64,000 nt of DNA from DATKWD01 sp035529695 (GTDB lineage Bacteria > Actinomycetota > Acidimicrobiia > Acidimicrobiales > Salinilacustritrichaceae): contig DATKWD010000061.1 in NCBI GenBank assembly GCA_035529695.1, forward strand, positions 48,535 to 112,534, written 5' to 3'. The notes beneath the pieces were generated by a model that was not told where the DNA came from, made no database searches, and saw only the letters and a list, made by a program, of their open reading frames with translations. Position numbers and translations under genes: made by a program. The number at the start of each line of letters is the position of its first letter. Position 1 is the stretch's first letter. This document shows, piece by piece, positions 15,859 through 23,729 of this stretch.

Positions 15859-16743
15859 TCAGCCGTTGAGGCGAGCGAAGACCGCCCGGGCCTCGTCTTC
15901 GAGTCCGGGCGGAGCCTCACCCATGGGCAACCGCGCCTGACCGACCGCGTGACCGAGGGTCCGCATCATCGCCTTCGCCGGCAGCGGATTGGGCGCGTCG
16001 TCGCCGGTCTCGAACGCGAACGACTCGATCATCCGAGTGTTGAGCTCCGCGGCGCCGGCCACGTCGCCACTCATGAACGCCTCGATCATCTGACCCATCA
16101 TCGTGCCGCACCAGTGGGTCGCGACCCCCACGACCCCGACCGCGCCGACAGCCAGCAGCGGCAGCGTGAGCGGGTCGTCACCGCTGTAGACCGCGAGGTC
16201 GGGAGCAGCGGCGATGACCTTGGCGGTCTCTCCCGGGTTGCCGGCGGCATCCTTGAGCGCGGCAACATTTCCGACCTCGGTCGCCAGCTCGATCAGCAGA
16301 TCGGTCGAGATCTTGCGACCGGTCCTCACGGGGATGTCGTAGATCATCACGGGCAGGTCAGTTGTCTCGCAGAGGGCCCGGAAGTGCGAGCGGAGGCCTG
16401 CCTGCGAGGGCCGGTTGTAGTAGGGCGTCACGACGAGGATGCCATCGAGGCCCACGTCGGCGGCCCGTTCGGTGAGGGCGACCGAGTGTCTTGTGTCGTT
16501 GCCGCCGGTCCCTCCGACCAGCGGCACGTCGACCGCGGCGCGGACCGCCTCGAACAGCGCGATCTGCTCGTCGGCGGTGATCGTCGGGCTCTCGCCCGTC
16601 GTACCCGCGAGGACGAGGCCGTCGTTCCCGTTGGCGACCAGCCACTGAGCGAGCTTGGCAGCAGCCTCGGGATCGAACGCGCCGTCGTCTTCGAAGGGCG
16701 TCACCATGGCCGTCATCACTCGCCCGAACGGGGCGCTGGTCAT
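15859..16743 (-). CDS. dapA: 4-hydroxy-tetrahydrodipicolinate synthase
   Basis: DapA condenses pyruvate with aspartate semialdehyde in the lysine and diaminopimelate pathway. The 294-residue (beta/alpha)8 aldolase has the GTTGES motif at 47-52, YYNRP near 109, the proton-relay Tyr135 in MIYDIPVRTG, the Schiff-base Lys164 in ALKDAAG and GDDPLTLPL late in the barrel. Length and motifs match true DapA rather than N-acetylneuraminate lyase. Unlike many genes here it has a clear Shine-Dalgarno, GGGAGG about 5 nt before the ATG, preceded by a TAGGAA-like box some 45 nt up, so its mRNA has a leader. dapB lies 5 kb away on the same strand. Confidence 0.96.
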   Translation of the reverse strand: MTSAPFGRVMTAMVTPFEDDGAFDPEAAAKLAQWLVANGNDGLVLAGTTGESPTITADEQIALFEAVRAAVDVPLVGGTGGNDTRHSVALTERAADVGLDGILVVTPYYNRPSQAGLRSHFRALCETTDLPVMIYDIPVRTGRKISTDLLIELATEVGNVAALKDAAGNPGETAKVIAAAPDLAVYSGDDPLTLPLLAVGAVGVVGVATHWCGTMMGQMIEAFMSGDVAGAAELNTRMIESFAFETGDDAPNPLPAKAMMRTLGHAVGQARLPMGEAPPGLEDEARAVFARLNG

Positions 16744-16827
16744 CGCATCCTCCCGGAACGTCGATCGTCTGATGCCATTCCTACCCTCCGACGACGCCTG
16801 GAACCCAGCGTGACTCGTGATCGGGTT

Positions 16828-17151
16828 TCACGACACCAGCGCCTCGACCACCACGATCGTCACCATGCCGGCCACCAGCGCCAGCACCAGATTGGCGCGG
16901 ATCCGAGTCACGACCACCGCAACGGCGGCGGCCATGAGCCGAGCGACGAGGCTCGTCGACCCTTCAGGGTCCGACAGCTGGAGGGCCACGATGGCGGCGA
17001 TGGCCGCGGGCGGAATCATCCGCAGCACCCGCTCGGTCGACTCGGAGACCCGACCCCGGTCGCCGGCTGTCAGCAGGAACGACGCCCTGATCGCAAAGGT
17101 GCCAGCAGCGATCGCGAGCGTGGCGAGCAGCACGTCGCTCACCGACCCCAC
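16828..17151 (-). CDS. azlD: AzlD family branched-chain amino acid transport subunit
   Basis: A 107-residue membrane protein of about four hydrophobic segments, matching AzlD, the small partner of AzlC in a permease that exports branched-chain amino acids or analogues. The conserved start ATLAIAAGTFAIRASFLL and the central VLRMIPPAAIAAIVALQL are typical. The start at 17151 overlaps the azlC stop by 13 nt, so the two are co-translated. The stop is followed by about 85 nt before dapA's start region. The substrate is only inferred from the family; no regulator (Lrp-type) is adjacent. Confidence 0.87.
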   Translation of the reverse strand: MGSVSDVLLATLAIAAGTFAIRASFLLTAGDRGRVSESTERVLRMIPPAAIAAIVALQLSDPEGSTSLVARLMAAAVAVVVTRIRANLVLALVAGMVTIVVVEALVS

Positions 17152-17843
17152 CTCGCCTCTGCCGCCGCGCCTGCCACGATGCCGCTCACCGAGCCGACCA
17201 CGAGGGCCAGGTTGGCGGGCAGCGAGTTGGCGGCGATCGCCACCGATCCGGCCACGAGCGCAGCAAGGACTCGCGGCCGATCGGTCAGGACTGGGATCAA
17301 GATCGCGAGGAAGACGAGGGTGATCGTGAATTCGAGGGGAATGGCGTCGGGCACCTCACCGCCGAACAAGGCGCCGAGCACGGTCGCCACCTGCCAGATC
17401 ACCCACAGCGGAATCCCGACACCGAGGAAGTACGCCAGCTTGGCCCTCGCCGTCTCGCGTCGAGTCTCCCAGCGAACGATCGACAAGGCGTAGTCCTGGT
17501 CGACCAGCAGATACGTCATGGCCAGCCGTCCGCGGAACGACACGTCAGTGACGTGTGGCCCGATCGATGCCGAGTACATCAACATGCGGAGGTTGATCAC
17601 GAGAGCGGTGCCGACCACGACCAGCAGCGGCGCCCCTTCACCGAGCAGATCGATCGCCGCCAGCTGACTCGCACCCGCGAACACCAGGACCGACATCCCG
17701 GCTGCATCGAGCACCGACAGTCCCTGGTCTGCCGCAGTCACCCCGACGACCAGGCCGAACGGAGCCACCCCGAGGGCGAGCGGGGCCATGGCGATCACCC
17801 CGTCATGAAACGCCGATGACACCTCGTCTCGCGACCGCACCAC
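17139..17843 (-). CDS. azlC: AzlC family branched-chain amino acid permease
   Basis: AzlC is the large subunit of the AzlCD exporter. The sequence has some seven hydrophobic helices and the family pattern HDGVIAMAPLALGVAPFGLVVG near the N-terminus, then MSVLVFAGASQLAAIDLL and ALVINLRMLMYSASIGPH. I chose the GTG at 17843 (234 residues), which places the first family motif at a normal distance; a TTG at 17876 would add 11 residues with no homology. The start lies in a 28-bp tandem duplication (17835-17890), so the duplication itself created two start-like regions and the exact start is uncertain. Overlaps azlD by 13 nt. Confidence 0.85.
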   Translation of the reverse strand: MVRSRDEVSSAFHDGVIAMAPLALGVAPFGLVVGVTAADQGLSVLDAAGMSVLVFAGASQLAAIDLLGEGAPLLVVVGTALVINLRMLMYSASIGPHVTDVSFRGRLAMTYLLVDQDYALSIVRWETRRETARAKLAYFLGVGIPLWVIWQVATVLGALFGGEVPDAIPLEFTITLVFLAILIPVLTDRPRVLAALVAGSVAIAANSLPANLALVVGSVSGIVAGAAAEARWGR

Positions 17844-17890
17844 GCCATCTGAGTTGACCGACTCGGCGCACGCCAACTGAGTTGGCCGAC
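17835..17890. repeat. 28-bp imperfect tandem duplication over the azlC start
   Basis: Two 28-bp units lie head to tail: 17835-17862 and 17863-17890. On the minus strand both contain GTCGGYCAACTCAGWTGGC followed by GTG. The outer unit also forms the palindrome CCAACTGAGTTGG at 17873-17885. The period is not a multiple of three, so only one unit's GTG is in frame with azlC. It could be a duplicated operator/start region. Confidence 0.65.
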
Positions 17891-17896
17891 CGAAGG

Positions 17897-18706
17897 TCAG
17901 CCGACGCGGCCCGAGGTGACCTCGCCCTCAGCGGGCAACGTGGCTTCCTTGCGGTCGATCGCATCAGGGAGGTCGCCGTTGCGCGCCACCCGGCGCAGCA
18001 CCAGTGGGTAGCCGACGATCGCGATCGTCATGAAGATGAACCACTGCACCGCGTAACCCAGGTGCGGCCCGTCGTCGAGCTCGGGCAGCGGAACCGGCGT
18101 GGGGAACCCGGGGTCGGCGTCGACGGGCGGAAGGGTGACCTGCGCACGAACCTCGAACGCGGGTACCTCGTCGAGGCCGAGGTCGGCAGCGACCTGATCG
18201 AGGTCGATGCAGGCGTAACGAGAGACGACGCCCGGCTCGTCGCGGTCGACCGCTGCACAGAATCGGTCTGCGTCGGGCTCGACGACACCTTCGAAGCGCT
18301 GGGCGCCGACGGGTACGGCCGGCACGTCGACCTCGATGCCGTCGACGAAGGGCACGAAGCCTCGGTTCACGATGATCGATTCGCCCGAGGCGAGGACGAG
18401 CGGGTCGAGAATCCACGCACCGGGTCGCCCATCGAGCGTCCGGTTGTCGACCAGCACCGACGAACCACCGACGAAGGTTCCGGCGACCTCGACGCGACGG
18501 AACTGCACCTCGTCCGCATCGGACCCGAGGAGCCCAGCGACCGGTACGGGCGGGTCGTCGATGCGGGCCACGACCAGTTCGTTGCGAGCTTGCCGTTCGT
18601 CGAGACGCCGGAGCTGCCAGAAGCCGAGGCTCGCCAGCGCCACGATGAGCGCCAGCACCAGAACGTGCGAGACGAGCCATGCCGGTCGGCGAGCGAAGCG
18701 ATACAT
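17897..18706 (-). CDS. SURF1 family protein
   Basis: A 269-residue membrane protein of the SURF1 family, which helps assemble heme-copper cytochrome oxidase. Two membrane segments bracket an extracytoplasmic domain: the first at about 10-30 ends in the hallmark LGFWQLRRLDER, the second near 215-240 holds HLGYAVQWFIFMTIAIVGYPLVLRR. The middle contains FRRVEVAGTF and VDNRTLDGRPGAWILDPLVL, also standard. Actinobacterial SURF1 genes often lie near cox genes, but none is seen here. The ATG at 18706 has no clear Shine-Dalgarno or TANNNT box. It diverges from the sulfatase gene, 89 bp apart. Confidence 0.92.
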   Translation of the reverse strand: MYRFARRPAWLVSHVLVLALIVALASLGFWQLRRLDERQARNELVVARIDDPPVPVAGLLGSDADEVQFRRVEVAGTFVGGSSVLVDNRTLDGRPGAWILDPLVLASGESIIVNRGFVPFVDGIEVDVPAVPVGAQRFEGVVEPDADRFCAAVDRDEPGVVSRYACIDLDQVAADLGLDEVPAFEVRAQVTLPPVDADPGFPTPVPLPELDDGPHLGYAVQWFIFMTIAIVGYPLVLRRVARNGDLPDAIDRKEATLPAEGEVTSGRVG

Positions 18707-18795
18707 GCGCGGTCATTGTCCCTCGCCCGTCGGCCCGAGCTGCAGTCAGACATCGGCACAGCCGTCGGTCGATCTGGTCCTGGTAGGCAGTACGG

Positions 18796-20373
18796 ATGAC
18801 CAAGCCGACCAACGTCGCCGTCGTGCTGCTCGATTCGTTGAACCGCCACATGCTCGGCAGCTATGGCGGAGCCGAGTTCACCACCCCGAACCTCGACCGG
18901 TTCGCGGCCGACCGGGCGACACGCTTCACCAAGCACGTCACCGGTTCGCTGCCGTGCATGCCGGCCCGTCACGACATCCTCGTGGGAGCCCTCGACTTCC
19001 TGTGGAAGTGCTGGGGATCGATCGAGTTGTGGGAACGACCGGTGACCGCCGACCTGACCCACGCCGGAGTCGCAACGCAACTGGTCAGCGACCATCCCCA
19101 CCTGTTCGAGACCGGAGGCGAGAACTACCACACCGACTTCCTCGGGTGGAGCTACGAGCGGGGCCACGAGGGCGATCCGTGGCGCACCCATCCCGATCCG
19201 TCCTGGGTCGGCGCGCCGACCCGGCCGGCGGGCAAGGGTGGCTGGTTCTACGAGAAGGCGTTCGGACTCGAGATGCCCGAGCGCGCGTATGACCGTGCCA
19301 GGACCTTCTTCCGGTCCGAGGAGGACTTCCCGGGTCCCAAGACGATGGCGACGGCTTCAGCCTGGCTCCGCGACGCCACCCCACACCACGATCGTTGGTT
19401 TCTCTTCGTCGACGAGTTCGACCCACACGAGCCCTTCGACACCCCGGAACCGTGGCTCGGGCGCTACGAGGACCAGCGGTGGGAGGGCGACCTCATCATC
19501 TGGCCGCCCTATGTCGAGGGCGGTGTCTCCAAGGGGCACATCACCGAGGGCGAGGCCCGCCACCTGAGAGCCAACTACGGCTCGAAGCTGTCGATGATCG
19601 ACCACTGGTTCGGCCGCATCCTCGAGGCGTTCGACGAGGGCGGATTGTGGGAGGACACCGCACTCATCTTGTGCACCGATCACGGCCACTACCTGGGCGA
19701 CGAGCGAGACGGCAACGACATCTGGGGCAAGCCCGGAGTCCCGCAGTACGAGCCCCTCGGCCACACCCCCCTGCTGATCCACTGGCCGGGTGTCGAGGGC
19801 GGCGGGACCTGCGATGCACTCACCACCAACGTCGACATCCACGCCACCATCTGCGACGTGTACGACGTCACCTCTGCTCACCGGACCCACGGACGGTCGA
19901 TGGCGCCACTCCTCGACGGCTCGCAAACGTCGATCCGCGAGTGGGCATTGGGCGGGATCTACGGGAACTGGGTCCAGGTGACCGACGGACGACACAAGTA
20001 TGCACGGGCACCCGAGGGCGATGGATTCCCGCTGTCGATGTGGTCGAACCGTTGGTCGACGATGCCGATCCACATCAGCGGAGTCGAGGCCCTGCCGCCA
20101 CCGGATGCCCGCGCGTGGCTCGACACCATGCCCGGTAGCGACATCCCGGTCATCCGCCAGCCCTATGCGCCGGGCGACCCGGTGCCGATGTGGGCGAGTC
20201 TCGGGCGCCGCTCGGGCGACCATCACCTCTATGACCTCGACGTCGATCCCGACGAGCAGGAGAACCGCGCCGGCAAGACCGCGGCCGAGACCGACCTCGT
20301 CGACCTGCTCCAGACCGCGCTGACCGAGGTCGAAGCCCCCGACGAGCAGTTCCAGCGCCTCGGCCTCACCTGA
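18796..20373 (+). CDS. Sulfatase, formylglycine type
   Basis: A 525-residue type I sulfatase. The formylglycine site C54-M-P-A-R58 (CxPxR) is intact, with the metal-binding LLDSLNRHMLGSYGG at the N-terminus, FDPHEPF near residue 215 and CTDHGHYLGDERDGNDIWGK, which supplies the late Asp-His pair and the active-site Lys. The C-terminus LYDLDVDPDEQENRAG is the usual end. No signal peptide is visible, so it would act in the cytosol, unlike many secreted sulfatases. It requires a formylglycine-generating enzyme encoded elsewhere. Single gene. A weak 6-bp inverted repeat follows at 20409-20426. Substrate could be a sulfate ester or a phosphonate/phosphate ester. Confidence 0.93.
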   Translation: MTKPTNVAVVLLDSLNRHMLGSYGGAEFTTPNLDRFAADRATRFTKHVTGSLPCMPARHDILVGALDFLWKCWGSIELWERPVTADLTHAGVATQLVSDHPHLFETGGENYHTDFLGWSYERGHEGDPWRTHPDPSWVGAPTRPAGKGGWFYEKAFGLEMPERAYDRARTFFRSEEDFPGPKTMATASAWLRDATPHHDRWFLFVDEFDPHEPFDTPEPWLGRYEDQRWEGDLIIWPPYVEGGVSKGHITEGEARHLRANYGSKLSMIDHWFGRILEAFDEGGLWEDTALILCTDHGHYLGDERDGNDIWGKPGVPQYEPLGHTPLLIHWPGVEGGGTCDALTTNVDIHATICDVYDVTSAHRTHGRSMAPLLDGSQTSIREWALGGIYGNWVQVTDGRHKYARAPEGDGFPLSMWSNRWSTMPIHISGVEALPPPDARAWLDTMPGSDIPVIRQPYAPGDPVPMWASLGRRSGDHHLYDLDVDPDEQENRAGKTAAETDLVDLLQTALTEVEAPDEQFQRLGLT

Positions 20374-20408
20374 AAGGCCAGCACCCACTCCGCATCTCCA
20401 GGTCAAAA

Positions 20409-20426
20409 TCGACCAAAGACGGTCGA
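20409..20426. terminator. Weak inverted repeat after the sulfatase gene
   Basis: TCGACC and GGTCGA form a 6-bp stem with the 6-nt loop AAAGAC. There is no T-rich tail on the plus strand, so it is at best a weak terminator. Confidence 0.3.
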
Positions 20427-20489
20427 AAACGCAACACAGATGCTGGGGTTTGGCGGGGTTCGGCGTCGGGTCTGACAGACTCGGCCGTC

Positions 20490-21182
20490 GTGGACGAGGA
20501 GGCACAGCAAGCCCAGGCGTTGCGCCGGCGGCGGATGCGTTACCTCGTGCCGCCCCTGGTCCTGCTGGTCATCGGTGGGTACGTGGGGCAGGCGCTGTTC
20601 CCACGGCTCGTCGACTCGAACCCCACGCTGCTGCTCCTGCTCAACCCGAGGAACGTCAACCTGGCCCTCGTGTCGAACGACCTCGATGCCTGGACCTTCT
20701 ACGGCGTGGCGTCGTTCCGTCTCCTGCTCACCGACCCGATCTGGTTCTTCTTCGGGCGCGAATACGGCAGCCAGGCCATCGACTGGCTCGAGAAGCGGAG
20801 CCCGACCTATGGCGGCATGGCCCGTCAGGCGGAGGGCTGGTTCGGCAAAGCGGCGTACCCCCTGGTCGCCGCGGCACCCAACAACTGGATCTGCCTCCTC
20901 GCCGGTGCGGCGTGGATGCGCCCCGTGGTCTTCGTCGTCCTCAACGTGGGCGGAACGTTCGGTCGCCTCTTCCTGATACGGCGCCTCGGAGTGGTGTTCA
21001 GCGATCCGCTGACCAACGTCCGCGGCTTCATCAGTGACTACCAGGCCCCACTCCTGGTGCTGAGCATCAGCCTCGTGGCGTTCAGCATCTGGAACGAACG
21101 CCGCCAGGGACGCGGCGAGCTCGAATCGCTGACCCACCTCGACGACGAACTGATCGACCCCAACGGAGAAGAAGATGACTGA
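20490..21182 (+). CDS. Membrane protein with VTT/DedA-like core
   Basis: A 230-residue membrane protein with four to five hydrophobic segments. The middle resembles the VTT/DedA (SNARE-associated) domain: a WFFFGREYG element, an amphipathic stretch MARQAEGWFGKAAYPLVAAAP where DedA proteins have their re-entrant region, then AGAAWMRPVVFVVLNVGGTFGRLF. The usual Arg-Phe-x-P motif is replaced by AAPNNW. Such proteins act in lipid or undecaprenyl-phosphate flipping; here that role is an inference from weak similarity. GTG at 20490 lies 8 nt after CAGACT, a variant -10 box. The last 8 nt overlap the SDR gene. Confidence 0.62.
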   Translation: MDEEAQQAQALRRRRMRYLVPPLVLLVIGGYVGQALFPRLVDSNPTLLLLLNPRNVNLALVSNDLDAWTFYGVASFRLLLTDPIWFFFGREYGSQAIDWLEKRSPTYGGMARQAEGWFGKAAYPLVAAAPNNWICLLAGAAWMRPVVFVVLNVGGTFGRLFLIRRLGVVFSDPLTNVRGFISDYQAPLLVLSISLVAFSIWNERRQGRGELESLTHLDDELIDPNGEEDD

Positions 21183-21915
21183 CCAACCCCTTGCCGTCAT
21201 CACCGGCGCCAGTTCGGGGATCGGCGCGGCGACCGCCCACCACCTCCACGACGCCGGATTCGATCTGGTGCTGGGCGCGCGACGGGTCGACAGACTCGCC
21301 GAGGTCGCCGAACCGCTCGGCGCCCGAGCCATGGCGCTCGACGTCACCGATGCCGACTCGGTGACGGCGTTCTGTGACGCCGTCGGGCGTTGCAACGTCC
21401 TGGTCAACAACGCCGGCGGCGCGCTCGGCCTCGGACCGGTCGAGCAGTTCGATCCCGGCCAGTGGCAGACGATGTACGACACCAACGTGCTCGGCGTCGC
21501 TCGTGTGACCAAGGCGCTGCTCTCCAAGCTCGAAACGAGTGGAGACGGACACATCGTGGTGGTGGGCTCGGTGGCCGGGCTCCAGGCCTACCCCGGCGGT
21601 GCCGGCTACAACGCCGCCAAATTCGGAGTGAACGCGGTGACTCAGGTGCTCCGCATGGAACTACTCGGCCGGCCGATCAGGGTGACTGAGGTCGACCCGG
21701 GAATGGTCGAGACCGAGTTCAGCCTGGTGCGCTTCGACGGCGACGACGCACGGGCCGAAGCCGTCTACGACGGACTCACCCCCCTTTCAGCCGACGATGT
21801 CGCTGACTGCATCCGCTGGGCGGTCACCCGTCCGAGCCACGTCAACATCAACCGCATCGAGGTCCTCCCACGCGATCAGGCCCACGCGACGATGACCCAT
21901 CGGCACCCCACCTGA
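21175..21915 (+). CDS. Short-chain dehydrogenase/reductase
   Basis: A 246-residue classical SDR. The NAD(P) site is TGASSGIG at 10-17, NNAGG at 78-82; the catalytic tetrad includes Ser132 (VVVGSVAG), Tyr145 and Lys149 (YNAAK). GARRVDRL after the second strand, with Arg residues, favours NADPH. The pattern VDPGMVETEFSLVRFDGD is like YdfG-type 3-hydroxy acid dehydrogenases, so L-allo-threonine/serine dehydrogenase activity is possible. It starts 8 nt inside the VTT-like gene (ATGACTGA), so the pair is coupled. Converges on dapB, 12 nt apart. Confidence 0.92.
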   Translation: MTDQPLAVITGASSGIGAATAHHLHDAGFDLVLGARRVDRLAEVAEPLGARAMALDVTDADSVTAFCDAVGRCNVLVNNAGGALGLGPVEQFDPGQWQTMYDTNVLGVARVTKALLSKLETSGDGHIVVVGSVAGLQAYPGGAGYNAAKFGVNAVTQVLRMELLGRPIRVTEVDPGMVETEFSLVRFDGDDARAEAVYDGLTPLSADDVADCIRWAVTRPSHVNINRIEVLPRDQAHATMTHRHPT

Positions 21916-21927
21916 CGCCGCGCCAGC

Positions 21928-22707
21928 TCAGAGGCCGAGGAAGGAGTCGAGCCCGAGGGTGACTCCCTCGTGGTCGGCGATGCCTCGGACGGCGATGATC
22001 ACGCCGGGCATGAAGCTGGTGCGATCGGTGGTGTCGTGCCTGATGGTGAGGGTCTGCCCGGTCGTTCCCAGGACCACCTCCTGGTGAGCGACCATACCCT
22101 GCATCCTGACGGCATGGATCGGGATACCTGCTGGGCCGACGCCGCCGCGTGCGCCCTCGAGGTTCTGACTGGTCGTCGGATCGTCGATCCACTCGGCCGA
22201 GGCGGCCGCCATCCGCTCAGCCGTGCTCAACGCGGTGCCGGACGGCGAATCGAGCTTGCCGGCGTGATGGAACTCGATGATCTCGGCTGACTCGAAGTGG
22301 GGGGCAGCCAACTCGGCGAAGCGCATCATCAACACGGCCCCGATGGCGAAGTTGGGGGCGATGACGCAGTTGCTGCCGCTGAAGGCCTGGCGCAACCCGT
22401 CGAGGTCGGACTCGGTGAATCCGCTCGTCCCGACCACCGCATGCACGCCGTTCGCGGCACACCACGCCAGGTTGGCGCGCGCCGAATCGAGGTGGGTGAA
22501 ATCGATGACGACGTCGAGATCGCCAGCTTCGTCGAGCGAGCCCACCACCACGACGTCGGACTCGATGCCGGCAACGTCGGCGACCGTGCGTCCGACGGCT
22601 CCTGGATCGATGGCCGCGCACAGGACGAGGTCGTCTTCGGCCGCAACGGCCCGACAGACCTCGGTGCCCATGCGGCCTGCAGCGCCGCAGACTCCGACTC
22701 GTGTCAT
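21928..22707 (-). CDS. dapB: 4-hydroxy-tetrahydrodipicolinate reductase
   Basis: DapB reduces hydroxytetrahydrodipicolinate on the way to lysine and meso-diaminopimelate. The 259-residue protein has the Rossmann motif VGVCGAAGRMG, VIDFTHLDSARANLAWC, VVGTSGF, and the substrate-binding/catalytic segment EIIEFHHAGKLDSPSGTAL with the paired His and the Lys, ending in a tetramerisation loop region and LGLDSFLGL. I use the ATG at 22707; a GTG two codons upstream is possible. TACGCT lies 6 nt before the ATG. Its promoter region is shared with the CPBP gene on the other strand. Confidence 0.96.
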   Translation of the reverse strand: MTRVGVCGAAGRMGTEVCRAVAAEDDLVLCAAIDPGAVGRTVADVAGIESDVVVVGSLDEAGDLDVVIDFTHLDSARANLAWCAANGVHAVVGTSGFTESDLDGLRQAFSGSNCVIAPNFAIGAVLMMRFAELAAPHFESAEIIEFHHAGKLDSPSGTALSTAERMAAASAEWIDDPTTSQNLEGARGGVGPAGIPIHAVRMQGMVAHQEVVLGTTGQTLTIRHDTTDRTSFMPGVIIAVRGIADHEGVTLGLDSFLGL

Positions 22708-22713
22708 CTCCAC

Positions 22714-22719
22714 AGCGTA
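22714..22719 (-). promoter_or_regulatory. -10 box for dapB
   Basis: TACGCT ends 6 nt before the ATG at 22707, which supports that start over the GTG at 22713. Confidence 0.5.
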
Positions 22720-22767
22720 CTCCGACCGGTTCGACCACTTTCCGTGGTCGGATTGGTGCTAGGCATG

Positions 22768-22801
22768 GGCCGAACGACCTATGCATAGGCCAAATGGCCT
22801 A
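22768..22801. promoter_or_regulatory. Double palindromic operator upstream of the CPBP gene
   Basis: Two copies of GGCCRAAYGRCCTA (22768-22781 and 22788-22801) lie 20 bp apart, two helical turns. Around them are the perfect palindrome CCTATGCATAGG (22778-22789) and the inverted repeat TAGGCC-AAAT-GGCCTA (22786-22801). This is a strong candidate site for a dimeric or tetrameric regulator that acts on the CPBP unit and possibly dapB. Confidence 0.65.
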
Positions 22802-22820
22802 CAGGAAGAGGAACGCAGCC

Positions 22821-22916
22821 ATGGACACTCCGATCGGCGGGCAGGCCGTGACGCTCACCGCCCACGCGGCCGCGCTGCCATCGGGATCCGACGCGAGGTC
22901 GGCCGATGTCGCGTGA
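22821..22916 (+). CDS. Possible 31-residue leader peptide coupled to the CPBP gene
   Basis: A small frame MDTPIGGQAVTLTA... of 31 codons begins 20 nt after the operator and has a good Shine-Dalgarno, AGGAAGAGG, about 9 nt before its ATG. Its stop overlaps the CPBP start (ATGTCGCGTGA, 11 nt), so ribosomes ending here would re-initiate on the protease. The peptide is not hydrophobic and I recognise no family. It may be only a translation relay. Confidence 0.4.
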   Translation: MDTPIGGQAVTLTAHAAALPSGSDARSADVA

Positions 22917-23721
22917 GGCTGCGATCGTCGGCGCCGCCCGTCGCTTCGGATGGTCCGACGCCGAAACCCCGGGTGCACAGGTGGCGGTGTGCGCGGCGTC
23001 GGTGGCGGTCGTCGTCGAGGCTGCCAGCTACCTCACCGGCATGCCCGGGCAGTTGTTCATCGGTGGACTCCCGGTGTCGCCGTCGCTCGTGCCGCTCACG
23101 ATCGCAGGCATCGCCTGCGGACGACGCGCATTCGGGAGCCCGAGGAGTCCGGCTGCTGCGCACGTCTTCTGGGCCGTGTGCAGCCTCTCGCTCCTCGTGG
23201 GCGGGATCTCGCTGTCCGTCGGACGGGCGCCGACCGCCGTCCTGTCGCTCTTGCTGACCGGCTTCGTCGAGGAGTTCATGTATCGCGGCGCGATCCCGGC
23301 CTTGGCCGCGTTCACGCTCGCCCGTGGCGGCATGGGCGCACGTCGCGCCGGCGTCCTGGGGCTCGTGATCGGCGGTGCGTGTTTCGTCGTCCTTCCCGGA
23401 CACGTCGCACAGTGGGATGCCCCGAGCGATGCGCTGCCGTTCGTCGCATTCGCGTGCCTCGCTGCGCTCGCTGTCTGGCGAACGGGCGCACTCTTGGAGG
23501 TCACCGTGCTCCACGCGGTCTTCAACACGCTCAACATCAGTCGCATCGACGGAACGTCGGGCTCCGCCGGCGGCATCATGCTGGCTGCCCTCTTCGCCGT
23601 CCTGGTGATCGCCTACATCCCGTCGAGCCGCGAGACCGACCTCGTCATCGACCTCACGGGTCCCGAGCCCCAGGTGCGCGGACCCCACCAACTCCCTGTC
23701 CCGGTCGCGCTCGCTGACTGA
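22906..23721 (+). CDS. CPBP family intramembrane metalloprotease
   Basis: A 271-residue membrane protein of about seven hydrophobic helices. The CPBP (ABI) signature is present: EEFMYRG with the paired glutamates at 122-123 and Arg127, and a later LHAVFNTLN with the His and Asn of the last motif. The middle motif, usually FxxxH, is plausibly FVVLPGHVA. Members include CAAX prenyl-protease-like enzymes and bacteriocin-immunity proteins. The ATG at 22906 overlaps a 31-codon leader frame and lies behind a conspicuous double palindrome, so this is one of the few regulated-looking genes in the window. Substrate unknown. Converges on the M16 peptidase gene 8 nt away. Confidence 0.87.
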   Translation: MSREAAIVGAARRFGWSDAETPGAQVAVCAASVAVVVEAASYLTGMPGQLFIGGLPVSPSLVPLTIAGIACGRRAFGSPRSPAAAHVFWAVCSLSLLVGGISLSVGRAPTAVLSLLLTGFVEEFMYRGAIPALAAFTLARGGMGARRAGVLGLVIGGACFVVLPGHVAQWDAPSDALPFVAFACLAALAVWRTGALLEVTVLHAVFNTLNISRIDGTSGSAGGIMLAALFAVLVIAYIPSSRETDLVIDLTGPEPQVRGPHQLPVPVALAD

Positions 23722-23729
23722 CGGTCGGG

